Assembly: GCA_965651815.1 (NCBI GenBank)
Contig: CBFGTJ010000126.1
Location: 1-9,241, forward strand
Direction: 5' to 3'
Length of the DNA: 9,241 nt
Source: CBFGTJ01 sp965651815
GTDB taxonomy: Bacteria; Actinomycetota; Acidimicrobiia; Acidimicrobiales; Microtrichaceae
Part shown: in pieces, positions 1 to 5,722 of the stretch
How the letters are laid out: the number at the start of each line of letters is the position of its first letter
Position numbering within the stretch: position 1 is the stretch's first letter
The notes under the pieces: model-generated
What the model was told of the DNA's origin: nothing
Databases searched by the model: none
Seen by the model: only the letters and a program-made list of their open reading frames with translations
Made by a program: the position numbers and the translations under genes

Positions 1-486
1 CGCGACCTCGGGACCCAACGCCTCGAGGGCGCTCGCGAGGGTGCTGAGGCTGATCGGGCACACGTCGGGGCAGTTCGTGTACCCGAACATCAGGAGCGTG
101 AGCGGTCGGGGCGTGTCGCGCGCGAGGTCGAACGGGTTGCCCGAGGTGTCGGTCAGCACGACCTCCGGCTTGGGCTGCTCGACCCCCAGCACCGTGCCCG
201 CCCAGTCCGACGAGGCCGAGGTGGTCGCGGGTCGCAGCAGCGCGAGCACACCGCCGACGATCGCCGCGGCGACGATCAGGCCGACCACGGCCACGACGCG
301 CTTCCTCGCGTCCTGGTCGGCCCGGTCCGCGGCGGCCCCTCCGCCGGGGGCAGCATCGCCGGGGGCAGGGTCGCTGCGGGCAGGGTCGCCGGCCGTCGCG
401 CCGGCGGGAGGGTGGTCGAGTCCTTCGGTCACTTCCCCAGCAGTCGACGCGGGGGCCCGGAAGGTTCCCGCCCCGGGGGATGACAT
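1..486 (-). CDS. SCO1/SenC family copper-binding protein (partial, C-terminus off the left edge)
   Basis: Seen: read on the minus strand from ATG at 486, 162 residues are present before the edge. Residues 1-62 are a cytoplasmic Pro/Ala/Gly/Asp-rich stretch. Residues 63-84 form one hydrophobic helix after an RKR, so this is an N-in membrane anchor. Residues 134-143 read FGYTNCPDVC, the CxxxC copper site of SCO proteins within their thioredoxin-like fold. Known: SCO1/SenC/PrrC proteins bind copper through this CxxxC and a later His, and deliver it to cytochrome c oxidase or act as thiol-disulfide reductases outside the membrane. The later His lies beyond the window. The start is uncertain: ATG 486 has a G-rich stretch (GGCGGGGGT) upstream, while in-frame GTG at 432 would remove 18 residues. 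No in-frame start is seen between 487 and about 560. It is divergent from the methyltransferase. Confidence 0.9.
   Translation of the reverse strand, partial: MSSPGAGTFRAPASTAGEVTEGLDHPPAGATAGDPARSDPAPGDAAPGGGAAADRADQDARKRVVAVVGLIVAAAIVGGVLALLRPATTSASSDWAGTVLGVEQPKPEVVLTDTSGNPFDLARDTPRPLTLLMFGYTNCPDVCPISLSTLASALEALGPEVA
348..392. repeat. Three tandem copies of a 15-base unit inside the SCO gene
   Basis: Units at 348-362, 363-377 and 378-392 follow gggcagggtcgccgg with a few changes. Because 15 is a multiple of three they stay in frame and encode five-residue Asp/Pro/Ala units (around residues 32-47) in the cytoplasmic linker ahead of the membrane anchor. This looks like a small low-complexity expansion that is length-tolerant. 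Confidence 0.6.
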
Positions 487-642
487 CCGACACCCCCGCC
501 GACCTCGATCCGGACACCTGTCGTCACAACGACGCTGCTGACCCGAACGAACAACAACTATGGGGCCGCCGCCACCCGCCTGTTGATCAAAGAAGAGGTG
601 ATGCGACACACGACGTCGAACCGATCATGCCGCGTTCGGGGC

Positions 643-664
643 TACGGTTGACGCACATGTCAAC
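643..664 (+). promoter_or_regulatory. Candidate -10 box for a leaderless transcript, overlapping an inverted repeat
   Basis: TACGGT at 643-648 fits the actinobacterial TAnnnT -10 pattern and ends 8 bases before the ATG at 657, so transcription could start at or just before the start codon. That would explain why no Shine-Dalgarno sequence precedes the ATG. No convincing -35 is seen. The same place carries a perfect inverted repeat, GTTGAC (647-652), six bases, GTCAAC (659-664), which spans the start codon and could be an operator. The rest of the 170-base divergent gap (487-656) shows only the 8-base palindrome TTGATCAA at 583-590. Confidence 0.35.
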
Positions 665-1310
665 GGGGATGGGAGAGAGAGACCACGACACCGCGATCGC
701 CGCGCCCACCGACGTCGGCCGAGCCGGCGGCACCTCGCTCGGCAAGGGTCGGGTACTGCTGCGGAACGCCTGGCGCGACCTGAGGTACGGGCGGCTGCTC
801 GCCCCCATCTACTGGCGGGATCCCGCCCAGGCGAACTCCGACTACGGGGCGCTGGAGCGCATGCGCTTCGACCCGATCTCGCCGGACGACGTGCTGGTCG
901 ACCTCGGTTGCGGAGGGGGCCGGGTCATCAACCACTGGCTCTCGCTCGGGCTCCAGAACCAATTGATCGGGATCGAGCTCGACCTACATCTGGCATTCCG
1001 GACGGCGAACCGACTGCGACGACACCGGAACGTGTCGATCCGGACCGGGGATGCGATCGCGAACCTCCCCGAGGAGGGCACGGTCTTCTACCTCTTCAAC
1101 CCGTTCGGTCGCGACAAGGTCGCCGAGCTCGAGGCGACGCTGCGGGCCACCGCATCCCGACGTCCGCGGTGCCGCGTGATCTACCACAACCCCAAGCACC
1201 TCGACGTGTTCGAGGTCGACGACCACTGGTCGATCGAACACGATCGCGACCTGGGCCGTGCCGCCGGAGAGGAGTACCACACGGTGGCCTACATCGAACG
1301 CGCCGCCTGA
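657..1310 (+). CDS. Class I SAM-dependent methyltransferase, substrate unknown
   Basis: 217 residues from ATG 657. Seen: motif I VLVDLGCGGGRV (residues 79-90) is the glycine-rich SAM-binding loop. GIELD (105-109) gives the acidic end of strand 2, GD (131-132) fits the adenine-contact position, and YLFNPFG (145-151) is the motif IV region after strand 4. The chain ends in a strand typical of the seven-stranded Rossmann methyltransferase fold. A basic segment (residues 30-46) precedes the core. Known: the motif order assigns the fold and cofactor; the NPF motif resembles a widespread uncharacterised bacterial group. The substrate cannot be read from sequence. The open frame extends back to 480, but the upstream part is low-complexity and lacks a ribosome site. 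657 is chosen because a -10-like box sits the right distance for a leaderless message; ATG 627 or 669 remain possible. It is divergent from the SCO gene and convergent with the SRPBCC gene. Confidence 0.85.
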   Translation: MSTGMGERDHDTAIAAPTDVGRAGGTSLGKGRVLLRNAWRDLRYGRLLAPIYWRDPAQANSDYGALERMRFDPISPDDVLVDLGCGGGRVINHWLSLGLQNQLIGIELDLHLAFRTANRLRRHRNVSIRTGDAIANLPEEGTVFYLFNPFGRDKVAELEATLRATASRRPRCRVIYHNPKHLDVFEVDDHWSIEHDRDLGRAAGEEYHTVAYIERAA

Positions 1311-1363
1311 CCCGGCGGGCGCCGCGGGGTCGGACGTGTCGAAGTCGGCCGGGGGTCCCGACT
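1309..1363. terminator. Hairpin pair between convergent genes
   Basis: Bases 1309-1331 fold as GACCC and GGGTC closing an inner GCGG/CCGC stem with one mismatch and a 3-base loop; the hairpin starts in the methyltransferase stop codon. A second hairpin, AGTCGG (1343-1348) with CCGACT (1358-1363), overlaps the SRPBCC stop. Neither has a T-run, so these are GC-only terminators of the kind common in actinobacteria, if they terminate at all. Confidence 0.4.
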
Positions 1364-1826
1364 AGGCCCGGCCCTCGAGCGCGGCCGCGAGCCGTTCGAG
1401 GGTCCCGCTCATCGTCTGCCGGTTGCGTGCCGCCCGGTCGTCCACCCCCGAGATCTGCTTGCTGAGCTCCATGGCCTCCTCGGGGCGCAGGTCCTCGGTC
1501 CACTCGGTGACCCGGCACCCCGCCTCGGTGGGCTCGATGCGGTAGCCCCAGGTCGAGTAGTGGAACCCGAACATCGAGCACTCGAACGCGAACGTCCGCC
1601 CGGGATCGGCCTCGATGACCGTGCCCTCGCTGGTCCACTCGTTGTCGCCGTGGCGGTTGTGGCCCTCGAAGGTCGCGCCGACCACCGGGCCGTCGAACCC
1701 GCCGGTCCACTCGCACGAGTGGCACTCCTCCGACCACTCGCCCATGCGGGTCACGTCGGAGATGGCCTCGTAGACCGCCTCCGGCGGTGCGGCGATGTCG
1801 CGGGAGATCTCGATCCGCTCGGCCAT
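1362..1826 (-). CDS. SRPBCC (START-like, polyketide cyclase/dehydrase type) family protein
   Basis: 154 residues. Seen: it opens with a short strand (IEISRDIAAPPEAVYEAI, residues 5-22), then RMGEWS (27-32), a beta-rich middle with GPVVGATFEGHNR (46-58), and a long C-terminal Ala/Leu helix (about 132-152). That is the order of the helix-grip fold, in which a deep cavity holds a hydrophobic ligand. Length is normal for the family. Cys35 and Cys38 form a CxxC after the tryptophan motif. Known: the fold binds lipids, polyketides or similar ligands; most single-domain members have no assigned function. AGGAGG at 1831-1836 is a strong ribosome site, and the upstream lipoprotein's TGA (1836-1838) touches it, leaving only 9 bases between the genes. 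The two are therefore surely one operon. Ligand unknown. Confidence 0.88.
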   Translation of the reverse strand: MAERIEISRDIAAPPEAVYEAISDVTRMGEWSEECHSCEWTGGFDGPVVGATFEGHNRHGDNEWTSEGTVIEADPGRTFAFECSMFGFHYSTWGYRIEPTEAGCRVTEWTEDLRPEEAMELSKQISGVDDRAARNRQTMSGTLERLAAALEGRA

Positions 1827-1835
1827 CGCCCCTCC

Positions 1836-2504
1836 TCAGCCGTCGCCGTTGCCGAACTCGGCGCCCATGTCCATGAAGGCGCAGCCCATCAGGCCGCCCA
1901 TCAGCTCGGCGAGCTCCGGGTCGTCCTCGGCCGCGTCGTCACCATGGACCATCGCGGTGACCATGAAGCGCCGGAGGTTCTCCTCCGACAGCACGCTCTC
2001 CATGCACGCACGTGCCTCGCGAGACATCTCCTCGTCAGCGGTCTCCTCGAGCATGACGGCGCGGATGTCGATGTCGCACGCAGCGAACCCGTCGTAGAGC
2101 TCGTTGCCCTCCGCCTCGGTGATCTCGAAGGCGCTGAAGTCGTCGTCGTAGTCGTCCGAGGCGATGTCCTCCGGGGTGACGCCGGCTGCCTTGAACCGGT
2201 CGACGCCGATCGTGCCCACCCAGCGCTCGGCCAGGCACTCCGCCTGCGCCGCGTCGACCGGCGAGCCGTCGTCCTGCATGGAGGTCGCGAACGCCCGGAC
2301 GTACCCGGCCGCGTCGCCGGACAGCCCGCCGCCCTCGGCCTTCGGGTCCGACGACTCCCCTGCCTCGCCGGCATCGTCCGCGACGGCGTCGCCCTTGCCC
2401 TTGTCGTCGGCCGCGGCATCGTCGTCCGAGCCGCTCGAACAGCCGAGGAGCAGCAACGCGGCGACGACCGTGAGCAGGCCACCGAGGAACCCGAAACGAC
2501 GCAT
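1836..2504 (-). CDS. Acidic secreted lipoprotein of unknown function with a repeated cysteine pattern
   Basis: 222 residues from ATG 2504, with GAGGT four bases upstream. Seen: MRR followed by a hydrophobic h-region and the lipobox LLGC, with lipidated Cys22, so it is anchored outside the cytoplasmic membrane. Residues 23-63 are a Ser/Asp/Lys/Gly-rich tether. The folded part (about 64-214) looks helical and very acidic, and holds four cysteines: 90, 143, 167 and 208. The stretch from Cys90 (ECLAER...VDRF...NELYDGFAAC) resembles that from Cys167 (ACMESV...LRRF...PELAELMGGLMGC), suggesting two related helical modules, each closed by a Cys pair. No catalytic motif is recognised. It is first in an operon with the SRPBCC gene 9 bases downstream. 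The open frame continues far upstream, but only this part has a signal peptide and ribosome site. Confidence 0.85.
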   Translation of the reverse strand: MRRFGFLGGLLTVVAALLLLGCSSGSDDDAAADDKGKGDAVADDAGEAGESSDPKAEGGGLSGDAAGYVRAFATSMQDDGSPVDAAQAECLAERWVGTIGVDRFKAAGVTPEDIASDDYDDDFSAFEITEAEGNELYDGFAACDIDIRAVMLEETADEEMSREARACMESVLSEENLRRFMVTAMVHGDDAAEDDPELAELMGGLMGCAFMDMGAEFGNGDG

Positions 2505-2769
2505 CTGGACCTCACGAGGGAGAAGGAGTGGAACGGCGGACGGGCCGCGAGGCCCGATGCCGCAGGGGACCGTAGGCGACGGCGCGGCGCGAGTGAGGGT
2601 TCTCGGCTCCTGGGCGGCGCTCGGGGGCCGCCGAACCGGTGCGGTGGCGGACCCACGCCCGGGTGCCGGATGCGCGTCTGAACGGCCGGATCGCTGGGTA
2701 ACGGACGCGAAACCCGCCACAGCACGCGGCGGTTGTGCGGTCAAGGCACGAGTCCGAAAGCGAGCGACG
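2505..2769. other. Divergent intergenic region (265 bases) between two operons
   Basis: It must hold promoters for the lipoprotein (minus) and the coiled-coil gene (plus). A perfect hairpin, CGGGCC (2541-2546), GCGA loop, GGCCCG (2551-2556), would lie in the leader of the lipoprotein message, 37 bases before its ATG. On the minus strand a weak TAnnnT box (TACGGT, about 2570-2575) lies near it. No convincing -35, operator or riboswitch is seen. Both strands stay open in several frames here only because stop codons are rare at this GC content. Confidence 0.4.
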
Positions 2770-3810
2770 ATGGCAACGACACGTGAGCACACGGTGAGGG
2801 AACTCGCGAAGACGGGCGTGAGGGACCTGCCGAGCAACATGAAGTGGGTGGCGGGCAAGCTGTTCTCCGGGATCTCCCGGCAGGACGGCGCCGCGCACTC
2901 GCAGCAGGAGGGCGGCGACGAGAAGGAGCAAGGGTCGGGCGAGGAGCACGGCGAGCTCCGGCGGGCGAGGGCCCGGACGCGCCAGCGCGCCGAGGCGACG
3001 CGCTCGATGCCCTCGGTCTCGGTCGACAACCTCCTCCAGCGCGCCGATGCCGCCGCGGAGCGCGCGGCCGCCGCGGAGGAGGAGGCGCTCGAGCGCGCCC
3101 AGGAGGCCAAGCGGATGGCCGACGAGGTGCGGCGCATCGTGGACGAGGCCGAGGAGCAGCTGGCCTCCGCCCAGGCCGACGCCCACCGCAAGCTCGCGTC
3201 GCGGGTGCTGGCGGTGGAGACGGAGGGCGTCGAGCGGATCCGCCGGGCGGAGGCGGAGCTCGCCGAGAGCGTCGAGCGCACCCGGACCGAAGGCCTCCGG
3301 CAGTCCCAGGCGGAGCTCGACAAGCTGCAGCAGCGGCTGAACCGGAAGGCCGAGGGCTCGCGGGAGCAGGCGCTCGACGCCGCCGAGCGTGCCGCCGAGG
3401 CGCTCAAGGACGCCGACGAGTCGGTCGCCGAGGCGGACCAGCTCGCCAGGGAGGCCAAGCGCGCCGCCGAGGAGGCCGCCGCCGCCGCGGCCCGCACCGC
3501 CGAGCGGATCCGCTGGAACGAGCGCAGCGAGGTCGCGGAGGCCACCTCGTCGGTGAAGGAGGAGTCGGAGTCGCCGATCGACATCTCCCAGGAGGGTGCG
3601 AGCGCGACGATCTCGACCAGCTCCGCCTCGACCGGGCAACGCGAGGACGAGCCGAAGCCGGTGGGGATGAGCGCCGACGAGCTCGCCGCGCTCGCCCACG
3701 CCGAGCTGCTCGCGATGGCGGTGAGCGCGGAGGTCCCGGACTGCCGGACCATGAGCCGCGACGAGCTGATCGACGCGCTGTCCGAGCTCAGCGCTGCGAG
3801 GGGCAAGTAG
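2770..3810 (+). CDS. Long coiled-coil protein with C-terminal Rho-N/SAP-like helix-extension-helix motif
   Basis: 346 residues from ATG 2770. Seen: an N-terminal 40-residue segment with a possible amphipathic stretch (SNMKWVAGKLFSG, 22-34); a charged linker (40-80); an almost unbroken Ala/Glu/Arg heptad-like helix from about 85 to 255, with no proline; a Ser/Thr/acidic linker (256-297); and a terminal domain, 299-343, with helix SADELAALAHAELLAMA, a turn PDCRTM, and helix SRDELIDALSEL. Known: that helix-turn-helix layout, with a basic or polar residue before DELIDAL, is the Rho N-terminal/SAP/HeH pattern, often nucleic-acid binding. There is no signal peptide, so it is probably cytoplasmic. 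The rod plus end-domain layout suggests a scaffold or DNA/granule-associated protein; that is inference. The ribosome site at 2770 is weak, and ATG 2839 is an alternative. It is first gene of an operon with the two small genes downstream. Confidence 0.78.
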   Translation: MATTREHTVRELAKTGVRDLPSNMKWVAGKLFSGISRQDGAAHSQQEGGDEKEQGSGEEHGELRRARARTRQRAEATRSMPSVSVDNLLQRADAAAERAAAAEEEALERAQEAKRMADEVRRIVDEAEEQLASAQADAHRKLASRVLAVETEGVERIRRAEAELAESVERTRTEGLRQSQAELDKLQQRLNRKAEGSREQALDAAERAAEALKDADESVAEADQLAREAKRAAEEAAAAAARTAERIRWNERSEVAEATSSVKEESESPIDISQEGASATISTSSASTGQREDEPKPVGMSADELAALAHAELLAMAVSAEVPDCRTMSRDELIDALSELSAARGK

Positions 3811-3848
3811 TCGGCCGATGCCGGTCGACCCGACGAGGAGGGTTCCCG

Positions 3849-4013
3849 ATGAAGCTGTTCCACAGGAAGACCCGCATGGAGCGGATGAGGGAGCGTGCCG
3901 TCCCGGTCGCGAAGCGGGCCGGGGCCACGGCGCTCGGGGTGACCGGCACCGCCGTCGCCGCGACCGCCGCGAGCGCGGCGATCTCCACGGTCCGCAAGAA
4001 CAGCCCGAAGTGA
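3849..4013 (+). CDS. 54-residue basic/hydrophobic mini-protein
   Basis: ATG 3849 has an excellent ribosome site, GAGGAGG at 3835-3841, seven bases upstream, which makes this short gene credible. Seen: residues 1-23 are strongly basic (MKLFHRKTRMERMRERAVPV, then AKR). Residues 24-46 are an uncharged Ala/Gly/Val/Thr stretch long enough to cross a membrane, with small residues spaced along it (Gly25, Gly30, Gly33, then Ala). The end, VRKNSPK, is basic. It starts 38 bases after the coiled-coil gene and ends 27 bases before the next. It could be a single-span membrane peptide or a membrane- or granule-surface helix partnering the coiled-coil protein. No family is recognised. Confidence 0.7.
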   Translation: MKLFHRKTRMERMRERAVPVAKRAGATALGVTGTAVAATAASAAISTVRKNSPK

Positions 4014-4040
4014 GCGTCGGGGTCCCCGGGAGGTCCGCAG

Positions 4041-4391
4041 GTGCGTGAGCCCGCCACCCGTCGCATCCGCCTCCGGCGGGCCGGGTGGCGGCGGCGCGCG
4101 TCGGAGCTCGGGCCGGTGCCGGTGCGGGCGGGCTCGGTCGTGGACATCGCGGTCGACGCCCGACTGTTCGGCCGGGTGCCCCTGCTGACCATCGACGCGA
4201 CCGTCGACATCGTCGGGGTGCCGGAGGTCGAGGCGTTGGAGGTCGCAGAGCGCACCGGGTCGGGCGAGCTCCAGCTGGTCACGGGAACGACCCACGCGCA
4301 CGCGAGCGGCCCGGGAGGGGAGCTACGCCGGGGCACCGTCGAGGCGGTGCTGCGGGAGGCGACCGAATCGCTCGGCCCGGGCCCGCGCTGA
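4041..4391 (+). CDS. Hypothetical 116-residue protein with Arg-rich N-terminus
   Basis: It starts with GTG 4041, preceded by GGGAGGT (4028-4034) at six bases. Seen: residues 1-20 contain nine arginines (RRIRLRRAGWRRR) and could bind nucleic acid or the inner membrane face. Residues 30-82 alternate valine-rich strands (VVDIAVDARL, PLLTIDATVDIVGV, ELQLV), suggesting a small beta-sheet. Residues 96-111 look helical. No signal peptide and no cysteine. Codon use has the usual high-GC third-position bias. It is last in the plus-strand operon, 27 bases after the mini-protein, and its stop is followed directly by a hairpin. The beta-rich part vaguely recalls lipid-binding beta proteins, but I do not recognise a family. 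Confidence 0.65.
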   Translation: MREPATRRIRLRRAGWRRRASELGPVPVRAGSVVDIAVDARLFGRVPLLTIDATVDIVGVPEVEALEVAERTGSGELQLVTGTTHAHASGPGGELRRGTVEAVLREATESLGPGPR

Positions 4392-4401
4392 CCCCGCCGG
4401 G

Positions 4402-4420
4402 GCGCGCCGCGGTGGCGCGC
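4402..4420. terminator. Hairpin shared by two convergent genes
   Basis: GCGCGCC (4402-4408), loop GCGGT, GGCGCGC (4414-4420) is a perfect 7-base stem filling the gap between the stop of the 116-residue gene (4391) and the stop of the SDR gene (4421). CCCCGCCGGGG at 4392-4402 is a competing shorter fold. There is no T-run on either strand; the position suggests a bidirectional terminator. Confidence 0.5.
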
Positions 4421-5254
4421 TCAGCTCGCGGCGCGTCGCACCCCGAGCCGGCCACCGGCGACGAGCACCCGCTGGACCAGCCCGGCGGGCAGGCGCGCGA
4501 GCAGGTCGAAGGCGCGCGCGTCGGGTCCGATCAGCACGCGGCGCTTGTTGGCCTCCACCCCGTCGAGGATGACCCGAGCGGCCTTCTCGGGGGTGGTGCG
4601 CGCCACGCGGTCGAACGCCGCCGCGTTGTCACGGCCGTCGCCGGAGAGGCTCTCGTGGATCCGGGCGCTGCGCACGATGTTGGTGCGGATGCCGCCCGGG
4701 TGCACGGTGGTCGCCGACACCCCGCACCGCTCGATCTCGAGCTCCATGCGCAGGCAGTCGGTGAACCCCCGGACCGCGAACTTGGCGGCGTTGTAGGCGC
4801 TCTGGGACGGGATGGCCATGAGGCCGAACACGCTCGAGACGTTCACGACGTGCCCCTCCCCCGCTGCCTTCAGGTGCGGCAGGAAGGCCATCGTCCCGTG
4901 CACCACGCCCCAGAAGTTGATGCCGACCAGCCACTCGAGGTCCTCGTGGGACATCTCGCCGATCGGCGCGACGAGCGCCACCCCGGCGTTGTTGACGATC
5001 AGGTTGACCCGGCCGTGCTCGCGCACCACCTGCTCGGCCCAGGCCTCGACCGCGTGGCGGTCCGACACGTCGACCAGGGCCGAGGTCACCTTCGGGCCAC
5101 GCCCCTCGCAGCGCGCCACGGTCTCGGCGAGGCCGGCCTCGTCGACGTCGCTGACCGCCACGTGCGCGCCCCGCGAGACGAGGTCGAGCGCCAGCGCACG
5201 CCCGATGCCCGACGCAGCCCCGGTGACCGCGGCGACCCGTCCCGTCAGCTCCAT
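4421..5254 (-). CDS. Short-chain dehydrogenase/reductase (classical SDR)
   Basis: 277 residues. Seen: cofactor loop TGAASGIG (11-18), Asp36 at the end of strand 2 (AVSDVDE), NNAG (88-91), and a complete catalytic tetrad: Asn113, Ser141, Tyr154 and Lys158 (YNAAK), followed by HPGGIRTNI (185-193). Known: these define a classical SDR that moves hydride between NAD(P) and an alcohol or ketone; an Asp at position 36 usually favours NAD(H). The C-terminal 75 residues, with RVLIGPDARAFDLLARLPAG (239-258), are like the many actinobacterial SDRs annotated for lipid or steroid-type substrates. Substrate not determinable. The ATG at 5254 lies inside the upstream reductase gene (10-base overlap) and has no ribosome site of its own, so translation is probably coupled. 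It is the last gene of the GH5-reductase-SDR group. Confidence 0.9.
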   Translation of the reverse strand: MELTGRVAAVTGAASGIGRALALDLVSRGAHVAVSDVDEAGLAETVARCEGRGPKVTSALVDVSDRHAVEAWAEQVVREHGRVNLIVNNAGVALVAPIGEMSHEDLEWLVGINFWGVVHGTMAFLPHLKAAGEGHVVNVSSVFGLMAIPSQSAYNAAKFAVRGFTDCLRMELEIERCGVSATTVHPGGIRTNIVRSARIHESLSGDGRDNAAAFDRVARTTPEKAARVILDGVEANKRRVLIGPDARAFDLLARLPAGLVQRVLVAGGRLGVRRAAS

Positions 5255-5694
5255 GTGGGCTCGAGCACGAACAGCGGGATCACCCGATCGGTGGACTCCT
5301 GGTAGGCGTCGTAGTCGGGCCACACGGCCGTGGCCCGCTGCCACCACGTCGCCTTCTCGTCGCCGTCGACCTCCCGGGCGGTCAGGTCGTGGCGTTCGGC
5401 GCCGTCCTGCACCCGTGCGACCGGGTTGGCGCGCAGGTTGTGCACCCACTGCGGGTCGGTGGGGGCGCCGCCCTGCGAGCCGATGACCGCGTAGCGGCCC
5501 TCACCGTCGGTGATCCGCACGAGCGGGGTCTTGCGGACCTTGCCGGAGCGGGCGCCGAGGGTCCACAGGATGATCCACTGGTCCCCGACCAGCTCGCTGG
5601 GCTCGGTTCCGCCGGAGCGCTCGTAGCGCTCGACCTCGGCCGCGATCGGCTCCCAGGGGCTCGGCTCGTACTCGGCGTCGTCGAAGATCGACAT
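5245..5694 (-). CDS. F420H2-dependent (Ddn-type) nitroreductase/quinone reductase family protein
   Basis: 149 residues. Seen: WTLGARSGKVRKTPLVRI (44-61), then GRYAVIGSQGGAPTDPQW (66-83) and HNLRANP (85-91), the signature of the deazaflavin-dependent nitroreductase family, in which this region wraps coenzyme F420. The end, YQESTDRVIPLFVLEP (131-146), is also typical. Length matches the family. Known: members such as Ddn of Mycobacterium use F420H2 to reduce quinones or nitro compounds; most paralogues have unknown substrates. The start is ATG 5694, with AGGAGG at 5700-5705 spaced by five bases; the longer open frame to 5781 runs back into the GH5 gene and is rejected. It begins 28 bases after the GH5 stop and overlaps the SDR start by 10 bases. 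This is consistent with an actinobacterium that makes F420. Confidence 0.9.
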   Translation of the reverse strand: MSIFDDAEYEPSPWEPIAAEVERYERSGGTEPSELVGDQWIILWTLGARSGKVRKTPLVRITDGEGRYAVIGSQGGAPTDPQWVHNLRANPVARVQDGAERHDLTAREVDGDEKATWWQRATAVWPDYDAYQESTDRVIPLFVLEPTWS

Positions 5695-5722
5695 CTGCTC
5701 CTCCTGTGGTGGTGGCCGGCGC

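Noticed and set aside
41..541. 166-codon plus-strand ORF at the left edge
   Set aside because: The minus strand here encodes the SCO protein with the FGYTNCPDVC motif; the plus reading is Ser/Ala/Pro/Gly low-complexity.
601..651. 16-codon upstream ORF (ATG 601, after AAGAAGAGG) before the methyltransferase
   Set aside because: The ribosome-like site is only two bases from the ATG, and the candidate promoter at 643-648 would place this ORF outside the transcript. Kept only as a remote possibility.
2164..3810. Longer 548-residue form of the coiled-coil protein starting opposite the lipoprotein
   Set aside because: It would overlap the lipoprotein coding region and its signal peptide on the other strand and adds only Ser/Pro/Ala-rich sequence.
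1836..4301. 821-codon open frame on the minus strand
   Set aside because: Only the part 1836-2504 has a signal peptide, lipobox and ribosome site; the rest is the Ser/Ala/Arg-rich complement of the coiled-coil gene, open because stops are rare at this GC.
4085..5305. 406-codon plus-strand open frame opposite the SDR gene
   Set aside because: The complementary strand encodes an SDR with all catalytic motifs; the plus reading is His/Arg/Gly/Asp-rich shadow sequence.
5354..5364. TTCTCGTCGCC, the same 11 bases as the arm of the palindromic repeat
   Set aside because: It lies inside the F420 reductase gene (coding GDEK on the other strand), has no partner arm, and is explained by codon use.
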